A program made the translations under genes and the position numbers. Below are positions 5,644 through 9,955 of a stretch of 9,955 bases of DNA, piece after piece. The notes below the pieces were generated by a model, which saw only the letters and a program-made list of their open reading frames with translations, ran no database searches and was not told where the DNA came from. The DNA is from Aromatoleum sp. (GTDB taxonomy: Bacteria; Pseudomonadota; Gammaproteobacteria; Burkholderiales; Casimicrobiaceae), in NCBI GenBank assembly GCA_010365205.1, contig JAAFGU010000112.1, positions 1 to 9,955 on the forward strand. The letters run 5' to 3'. Each line of letters begins with the position of its first letter. Position 1 is the stretch's first letter.

Positions 5644-7592
5644 CGTGATTGCGCCGCCCTGGCCGCCGGGGGGGCGGCGTGCGTCATCGCGTTCTCGATC
5701 CGCAAGTCGGCCGCGACCATGCCGGTGCGGCCATCCTCGAACTTGACCAGCGTTTCGATGTGCTGCACGGTCCTCCCGCCGTAGAGGGCGTCGATCAACA
5801 CCGCGTACTTATCCGCGATGAACGAGCGCCGGACCTTGCGCGTTCGCGTCAACTCGTCGTCGTCCGGATCGAGCTCCTTGTGCAGCACGAGGAAGCGATG
5901 CACCTGCGAGCCGGCAAGCGCCGGGTCGTGCGCGAGCTCGGCATTGACCTGCTCGACGCACTCCTTGACGAGTTGGTAGACCTCGGGCTTCTGCGCGAGG
6001 TCGGTGTAGCTCGAGTAGGCGATCCCACGCCGTTCGGCCCAGTTGCCGACGGAGCCCATGTCGATATTGACGAAGGCGCAGACTTCGCTTCGCTGATGGC
6101 CGAAAGCGACCGCCTCCTTGATGTGCGGGAAGAACTTGAGCTTGTTCTCGATGTAATTGGGTGCGTACATCGCGCCACTCGTGAGCCGGCCGACATCCTT
6201 CGCGCGGTCGATGATCTTGAGTTGGCCATCGTCATCGAACAAGCCGGCATCTCCGGTACGGAAGAAGCCGTCGCCGTCGATCGACTCGGCCGTGGCGTCG
6301 GGCCGTTTGTAGTACTCCTTCAGCAGCATCGGCCCCCGGACGAGCACCTCGCCGTCGTTGGCGATCTTGACCTCGACGCCGGGCGCCGGCAGCCCGACGG
6401 AGTCGAACTTCACGGCCCCGTCCGGCTGCAGGCAGACGTACGCGCAGGTTTCCGTCGAGCCGTACAGCTGCTTCAGGTTGATGCCGATCGAGCGGTAGAA
6501 GCGAAACAGGTCGGGACCGATCGCCGCGCCGGCCGTATACGCGACGCGGATTCGGCTCATGCCGAGCACGTTGCGCAGCGGGCCATAGATCAACAGATTG
6601 CCGAGCGCGTATTCGACGCGGTCGGCCGTGCCGATGGGTTTGCCGTCAAGAATCTGGGTGCCGCAGCGGCGCGCGACGGCCATCGATTGCCGGTAGATCC
6701 GGCGCTTGATCCAGCTCGCATCCTCCATCCGGATCGTCACCTGCGTCAGCAGATTCTCGAACACCCGCGGCGGCGCAAAGTAGTACGTCGGCCCGATTTC
6801 GCGCAGATCGGTCATCACGGTGTCGCCGGATTCGGGACAGTTGATGGTGAATCCGACGTAGACCCACTGCGCGAACGAGAACAGGTGGTCGCCGACCCAC
6901 GCCATCGGCAGGTACGACAGGATGCTGTCGTCCGGCGTCAGCCGGTCGAACTGGGCGCCGCCGCGTGCCGAGGCGATGAACGCCGCGTGGGCCTGGCAGA
7001 CGCCTTTCGCCTTGCCGGTGGTGCCCGATGTGTACAGCATCACCGACACGTCGTCCGGTCGGCCCCGGGCGACCTCGGCTTCATAGAAGCCCGGGTGCGC
7101 GCGGTCGAATTCGCGTCCGAGCGCCTGCAGCGCGTCGAAGGCGAGCACGCCGTCGTAGTTGCGCAGACCTCGCGGTTTGTCGTAGCAGATGTGGCGGAGC
7201 GTCGGCACCTGAGGCATGGCCTCGAGCATCTTGTCCACCTGTTCCTGATCCTCGACCACGGCGTACGCGATCTCGGCGTCGTTCAGCACGAAGACGAAAT
7301 CGGCGGCCGGTGCGTCCTGGTACATCGGCACGGGTATTCCGCCCAGCGCCTGCGCGGCCAGCATCGACCAGTAGAGGCGCGGCCGGTTGTCGCCGATGAT
7401 GGCGAGGTGCATCCCGCGTCCGAACCCCTTCGCCGCGAGGCCACAGGCCAGCGCGCGCACCTCGACGGCGACCTCCAGCCAGGTCCAGGTCTGCCAGATG
7501 CCGAGGTCTTTCTCCCGGCAAGCGGGATGGCTCCCGCGCACCTGTGCATGATGCAGCAGGAGCCGCGGGAACGTGTCGAGCTGAGCGTCCAT
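5640..7592 (-). CDS. AMP-forming acyl-CoA synthetase, long-chain type
   Basis: Cytoplasmic ligase of the ANL superfamily that activates a carboxylic acid with ATP and CoA through an acyl-adenylate. It resembles the eukaryote-like long-chain acyl-CoA synthetases (FAA1/COG1022 type). In the 650-residue product the phosphate-binding loop YTSGTTGKAKG is at 187-197, YGSTET at 377-382, the adenosine-binding TGD at 446-448, the hinge region DRAKDVG from 462 with SGAMYAPNYIE to 482, and a C-terminal ELTRTRKVRR at 580-589 where a Lys would contact the adenylate. I chose ATG 7592-7590 (MDAQLDTFPRLLLHHA): it gives the usual family length and has AGGAGG two bases in front. ATGs at 7658 and 7775 are in frame, but 7658 overlaps the predicted -10 box. 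The gene is the first of the operon and is coupled to livG. Substrate is unknown; the family name does not prove a fatty acid. Confidence 0.9.
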   Translation of the reverse strand: MDAQLDTFPRLLLHHAQVRGSHPACREKDLGIWQTWTWLEVAVEVRALACGLAAKGFGRGMHLAIIGDNRPRLYWSMLAAQALGGIPVPMYQDAPAADFVFVLNDAEIAYAVVEDQEQVDKMLEAMPQVPTLRHICYDKPRGLRNYDGVLAFDALQALGREFDRAHPGFYEAEVARGRPDDVSVMLYTSGTTGKAKGVCQAHAAFIASARGGAQFDRLTPDDSILSYLPMAWVGDHLFSFAQWVYVGFTINCPESGDTVMTDLREIGPTYYFAPPRVFENLLTQVTIRMEDASWIKRRIYRQSMAVARRCGTQILDGKPIGTADRVEYALGNLLIYGPLRNVLGMSRIRVAYTAGAAIGPDLFRFYRSIGINLKQLYGSTETCAYVCLQPDGAVKFDSVGLPAPGVEVKIANDGEVLVRGPMLLKEYYKRPDATAESIDGDGFFRTGDAGLFDDDGQLKIIDRAKDVGRLTSGAMYAPNYIENKLKFFPHIKEAVAFGHQRSEVCAFVNIDMGSVGNWAERRGIAYSSYTDLAQKPEVYQLVKECVEQVNAELAHDPALAGSQVHRFLVLHKELDPDDDELTRTRKVRRSFIADKYAVLIDALYGGRTVQHIETLVKFEDGRTGMVAADLRIENAMTHAAPPAARAAQSR

Positions 7593-7656
7593 CTCCTCCT
7601 GCCGGATCTCGCCGGGTGCAGCGCGCGGCCCCGGAGTTTCCGGGTGCCGGACTGTC

Positions 7657-7685
7657 ATCTTATGGGTTACGGAAGACCGCGACAA
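7657..7685 (-). promoter_or_regulatory. Candidate sigma70 promoter of the synthetase-liv operon
   Basis: On the minus strand TTGTCG (7685-7680) and TAAGAT (7662-7657) are separated by exactly 17 bases; each matches the consensus at 4 of 6 positions. Transcription would begin near 7650, leaving a leader of about 58 bases to the ATG at 7592. It is the best promoter-like pair I see in the 197-base oxyR-synthetase gap, and it argues against the longer synthetase starts. There is no clear oxyR terminator in this gap, so some read-through is possible. Confidence 0.4.
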
Positions 7686-7789
7686 CGGCCCACCAAAAGC
7701 GCCATTCCATCTTACCCTTTCCGGGGGCGGTCGCCGGACCCGAGGGCGCGAGGCCGCCGCAGCCCCGCGAACCATCGCGACTCAGCACA

Positions 7790-8698
7790 CTACGCTTGCG
7801 TGTCCGCGTGAATCGGCAGCGCGAGTTTCGGAATCGCCGCGGCAATGACCTCGAGCGCGGCGTGGCGCGGAAATCCGTCGCGGGAGGCGAGAACGATCCG
7901 GCGCGACGGCGACGGGGACGCGAAGTCGATCGCCCTGGTCAGCGGCGTCGCGTATTTCGGCGTCAGCGCGGTCGCCGGCAGAACCGAGATTCCCATCCCC
8001 GACGTGACCATGTTGCGTATCGTCTCCAGCGAGTTGCCTTGCTTGCCCGGCGCCGCCGGCCGCGCGAACTCGGGGCACGCGTCGAGCACCTGGTCGCGGA
8101 AGCAATGGCCGACGTTGAGCAGCAGCAGGTTCTGTGCGGCCAGTTCGTCGGGATGAATCGTGCGCCGCCGCGCCCATGGATGCTTCGCCGGCACGATGAC
8201 GCGAAAGTCCTCGCTGTACAGCGGCGTCACCACGATCCCCGGCGCGGCGAACGGCAGCGCGACGATCGCCGCGTCGATGACGCCGGAGCGCAACATTCCG
8301 TCGAGGTTCGCGGTCAGGTTTTCCTCGATGTCGAGCGGCATCCCCGGGGCCGACCTGCGCAGCGCGGTCACGAGTTCGGGCAACAGGTAGGGTGCGACCG
8401 TGTGGATGACGCCGAGCCGCAAAGGCCCTTCCAGCGGATGCCGCCCCTGCGCGGCCACCGCCTTCACGCGTGCCACTTCGTCCAGCGCGCGCCGCGCCTG
8501 CGCCACGACCTCCTCACCGATCGGCGTCACCAGCACCTCGCCCTTGCCGCGCTCGAAGACCAGCACGCCCAACTCATCCTCGAGGTTCTTCACGGCGGCG
8601 GAAAGACTTGGCTGGCTGACGAAGCAGCGCTCCGCCGCGCGGCCGAAATGCCGCTCGGCGGCGACGGCGACGACGTATCGGAGTTCGGTAAGGGTCAT
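7790..8698 (-). CDS. oxyR: LysR-family peroxide sensor OxyR
   Basis: Cytoplasmic transcription regulator that senses hydrogen peroxide through a reversible disulfide and activates peroxidase genes. The 302-residue product has an N-terminal winged helix-turn-helix (about 1-60, with HFGRAAERCFVSQPSLSAAVKNLE) and a LysR effector domain. The two redox cysteines of OxyR are present at exactly 199 and 208, in NVGHCFRDQVLDAC, followed by the conserved SLETIRNMVTSGMGISVLPA at 223-242. I chose ATG 8698-8696 because it gives MTLTELRYVVAVA, the normal LysR start; the in-frame extension to 8824 would run across the operator. No strong Shine-Dalgarno sequence is seen. It is divergent from the peroxiredoxin gene with a shared operator, which implies regulation of that gene and probably of itself. 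Confidence 0.94.
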   Translation of the reverse strand: MTLTELRYVVAVAAERHFGRAAERCFVSQPSLSAAVKNLEDELGVLVFERGKGEVLVTPIGEEVVAQARRALDEVARVKAVAAQGRHPLEGPLRLGVIHTVAPYLLPELVTALRRSAPGMPLDIEENLTANLDGMLRSGVIDAAIVALPFAAPGIVVTPLYSEDFRVIVPAKHPWARRRTIHPDELAAQNLLLLNVGHCFRDQVLDACPEFARPAAPGKQGNSLETIRNMVTSGMGISVLPATALTPKYATPLTRAIDFASPSPSRRIVLASRDGFPRHAALEVIAAAIPKLALPIHADTQA

Positions 8699-8749
8699 CG
8701 GCGGGAATTGGCAATCAAGGTGATCAAAGGGATGACAAAAAGCAAAGCG

Positions 8750-8786
8750 ATAGGTTGCGCCTATAGCGCGGATTCTAACAAAGTAT
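8750..8786. promoter_or_regulatory. OxyR tandem operator between oxyR and the peroxiredoxin gene
   Basis: The sequence fits ATAG-N7-CTAT-N7-ATTC-N7-GTAT, against the OxyR pattern ATAG-N7-CTAT-N7-ATAG-N7-CTAT. The first half is perfect, and the second matches 2 of 4 and 3 of 4 with exact spacing. The last base touches the predicted -35 box of the peroxiredoxin promoter, the position expected for activation by OxyR. On the minus strand TAGAAT (8777-8772), a 5-of-6 match to a -10 box, lies inside the operator and could be an oxyR promoter repressed by its own product. That part is weak because no -35 box is seen. Confidence 0.75.
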
Positions 8787-8815
8787 TGGCCCGGCGGCGC
8801 GCGGATCCCTATTCT
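8786..8815 (+). promoter_or_regulatory. Predicted peroxiredoxin promoter
   Basis: TTGGCC (8786-8791) and TATTCT (8810-8815) are separated by 18 bases. Both match the sigma70 consensus imperfectly (3 and 4 of 6), as is common for promoters that need an activator. The placement directly downstream of the OxyR operator is the main support. Transcription would start near 8822. Confidence 0.5.
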
Positions 8816-8830
8816 CGGTCCCATCGATGC

Positions 8831-8849
8831 GTTCGGGCGTCGCCCGAAC
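8831..8849 (+). other. Perfect hairpin in the peroxiredoxin 5' leader
   Basis: GTTCGGGC (8831-8838) and GCCCGAAC (8842-8849) form a perfect 8-bp stem with a 3-base loop, ending 8 bases before the Shine-Dalgarno sequence. If transcription starts near 8822 the hairpin is close to the 5' end of the mRNA, where it could protect the transcript from decay. It does not cover the ribosome binding site. Confidence 0.6.
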
Positions 8850-8857
8850 TCGACCGC

Positions 8858-8864
8858 AAAGGAG
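8858..8864 (+). promoter_or_regulatory. Shine-Dalgarno sequence of the peroxiredoxin-glutaredoxin gene
   Basis: AAAGGAG followed by 7 bases and ATG at 8872. It decides the start in favour of 8872 (MLQNREGQ) over the in-frame ATG at 8827, which has no such site and would lie at the predicted transcription start. Confidence 0.85.
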
Positions 8865-8871
8865 ATTTGTC

Positions 8872-9609
8872 ATGCTGCAGAATCGCGAGGGCCAGCGGGT
8901 GCCCGCCGTCACTTTCCGCGTCCGCCAGAACAACGAGTGGAAGAACGTCACCACCGACGACCTCTTCGCCGGCAAATCCGTGGCCGTCTTTTCGCTGCCC
9001 GGCGCGTTCACGCCCACCTGCTCATCCACCCACCTGCCGCGCTACAACGAACTCGCGCCGGCGGTTTTCGCCAATGGCATCGATTCGATTCTGTGCGTGT
9101 CGGTCAACGATACGTTCGTGATGAACGAGTGGGCCGAGGACCAGGAGGCCGCCAACGTCACGCTGGTGCCGGACGGCAATGGCGAGTTCACCGCCGGCAT
9201 GGGGATGCTCGTCGACAAGGCCGATCTCGGCTTCGGCAAGCGTTCGTGGCGCTATTCGATGCTGGTCAAGGACAGCGTCGTGCAGAAGATGTTCGTCGAG
9301 CAGGAAAAGGCGGGCGATCCGTTCGAGGTGTCCGACGCGGACACGCTGCTCGCGTACATCAATCCACGCGCGAAAAAGCCGGACCAGGTCGCGATCTTCA
9401 CCCGTGAGGGATGCCAGTTCTGCGCGAAGGCGAAGGCGTTGCTGACCGATCTCGGCTACGCCTACGCCGAGATACCGCTGCCGCACAAACAGCGCAGCCG
9501 TATTGTCGGCGCAGTCACCGGCGAGCAGACTGTGCCGCAGGTGTTCGTCAACGGCGAGCGCATCGGCGGCCTCGACGCACTGGAGCGCTGGGCGCGCAAG
9601 GCCGCCTGA
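8872..9609 (+). CDS. Peroxiredoxin-glutaredoxin fusion (hybrid Prx5)
   Basis: Glutathione-dependent peroxidase that reduces hydrogen peroxide and alkyl hydroperoxides in the cytoplasm. The peroxidase domain carries its own glutaredoxin as electron donor. In the 245-residue product the Prx5 domain spans about 1-165, with the peroxidatic Cys50 in PGAFTPTCSSTHLPRY (43-58) and another Cys at 75 in ILCVSVND. The glutaredoxin domain spans about 171-245, with active site CQFC (181-184) after TREG, the cis-proline motif TVPQVFVNG (220-228) and the glutathione-binding GG at 232-233. Length and domain order match hybrid Prx proteins known from Haemophilus and Chromatium. Its divergence from oxyR and the operator in front indicate peroxide induction. 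The downstream flavoprotein gene on the same strand may be co-transcribed. The family call is very secure. Confidence 0.95.
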   Translation: MLQNREGQRVPAVTFRVRQNNEWKNVTTDDLFAGKSVAVFSLPGAFTPTCSSTHLPRYNELAPAVFANGIDSILCVSVNDTFVMNEWAEDQEAANVTLVPDGNGEFTAGMGMLVDKADLGFGKRSWRYSMLVKDSVVQKMFVEQEKAGDPFEVSDADTLLAYINPRAKKPDQVAIFTREGCQFCAKAKALLTDLGYAYAEIPLPHKQRSRIVGAVTGEQTVPQVFVNGERIGGLDALERWARKAA

Positions 9610-9631
9610 GCGGGCCCGGGATCGAGGGCGA

Positions 9632-9648
9632 CGCGGGGGCCTCCCGCG
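9632..9648 (+). other. GC-rich hairpin after the peroxiredoxin gene
   Basis: CGCGGG (9632-9637) and CCCGCG (9643-9648) form a 6-bp stem with a 5-base loop, 22 bases beyond the stop codon. No T-run follows, so it is at best a partial or Rho-assisted terminator or an mRNA 3' end. I see no convincing promoter in the rest of the 135-base gap before the next gene. Confidence 0.35.
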
Positions 9649-9667
9649 CCGCCGCTGATGTAAATAG

Positions 9668-9679
9668 CCGCACGTGCGG
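9668..9679. repeat. 12-bp perfect palindrome upstream of the flavoprotein gene
   Basis: CCGCACGTGCGG is its own reverse complement and lies 65 bases upstream of the flavoprotein ATG. It is flanked by two copies of TGATGTAA (9656-9663 and 9704-9711). It could be a dimeric regulator site or simply a chance feature of GC-rich DNA; no regulator can be named. Confidence 0.35.
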
Positions 9680-9744
9680 GAAGCGACGGGTCCGAGAATC
9701 GGTTGATGTAAGAACCTGTTGCACGATTGCGACTGAGGAGCGTG

Positions 9745-9955
9745 ATGAAACAACTGATCGTGGATGTCGCCGTCATCGGCGCCGGAACCGCCGGACTCGC
9801 CGCGTATCGCGCCGCGATCGCCGGCGGTCGCCGCGCGGTCATCATCGAAGGCGGCCCCTACGGCACGACCTGCGCACGCGTGGGCTGCATGCCGAGCAAG
9901 CTCCTGATCGCCGCCGCCGACGCCGCGCACGGCGCCGACAGGTGGGGCGAATTCG
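9745..9955 (+). CDS. Dihydrolipoamide dehydrogenase-like flavoprotein, N-terminal part
   Basis: The gene runs off the right edge after 70 codons. The protein begins MKQLIVDVAVIGAGTAGLAAYRAA, with the FAD-binding GxGxxG region at about 12-17. A redox-active disulfide motif TTCARVGCMPSKLL follows (Cys43 and Cys48, CxxxxC). This is a class I pyridine nucleotide-disulfide oxidoreductase. The CARVGCMPSK form resembles proteins annotated as dihydrolipoyl dehydrogenase outside the keto-acid dehydrogenase operons, and differs from the CVNVGCVPKK form of glutathione reductase. GAGGAG at 9735-9740, four bases before the ATG, supports the start. Placement after the peroxiredoxin-glutaredoxin gene suggests a redox-recycling role, but the electron acceptor cannot be determined from this fragment. 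Confidence 0.88.
   Translation, partial: MKQLIVDVAVIGAGTAGLAAYRAAIAGGRRAVIIEGGPYGTTCARVGCMPSKLLIAAADAAHGADRWGEF

Noticed and set aside
5649..7811. 720-codon open frame on the plus strand opposite the acyl-CoA synthetase
   Set aside because: It mirrors the synthetase gene almost end to end, its protein is Arg/Asp/Val/His-rich with no recognisable domain, and such long antisense frames are expected in GC-rich codons. The opposite strand carries full ANL-family motifs.
7790..7830. Intrinsic terminator downstream of oxyR
   Set aside because: Only a poor stem with a bulge and no T-run on the minus strand; not supportable.
7544..9121. 525-codon plus-strand frame opposite oxyR that runs into the peroxiredoxin gene
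   Set aside because: It crosses the OxyR operator and promoter region and overlaps two securely identified genes in other frames; no ribosome binding site or domain.

Overview
The window is GC-rich, densely coding DNA with no RNA genes, mobile elements or CRISPR arrays that I can see. Protein content and gene order (an ABC importer of the branched-chain amino acid type framed by acyl-CoA ligases; OxyR divergent from a peroxiredoxin-glutaredoxin fusion) suggest a proteobacterium, most likely a betaproteobacterium of the Burkholderiales/Rhodocyclales kind. That placement is from memory of these families, not from a search.

Positions 1-7685 form one long minus-strand unit. Read in the direction of transcription, it holds a promoter candidate (7657-7685), a large AMP-forming acyl-CoA synthetase (5640-7592), livG (4852-5643, overlapping the synthetase by 4 bases), livH (3852-4745), livM (2599-3675), a periplasmic binding protein gene of livK type that carries a frameshift (1154-2462), livF (185-1012), and the first 19 codons of what looks like a phenylacetate-CoA ligase family protein that runs off the left edge. 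Together these would import a carboxylate or amino acid ligand and activate carboxylic acids to CoA thioesters. The true substrate cannot be read from the sequence.

Positions 7790-9955 are a peroxide-defence module. oxyR (7790-8698, minus) is divergent from a hybrid Prx5-glutaredoxin gene (8872-9609, plus). The 173-base gap holds a well-spaced OxyR-type tandem operator (8750-8786) touching the predicted -35 box of the peroxiredoxin promoter. The start of a dihydrolipoamide dehydrogenase-like flavoprotein gene follows (9745 to the right edge).

The less ordinary content is between the genes of the transport operon. The livK-livF gap has three consecutive hairpins whose imperfect pairs are G-U only in the operon transcript. 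The livM-livH gap is bracketed exactly by inverted arrays of 7-base ACAGAGG-like units. The livG-livH gap holds a perfect 14-bp inverted repeat of related sequence. No gap exceeds 200 bases: the longest are 7593-7789 (oxyR to synthetase, containing the promoter candidate) and 3676-3851 (livM to livH). I found no convincing evidence of a wholly new biological system; the notable items are regulatory or structural.
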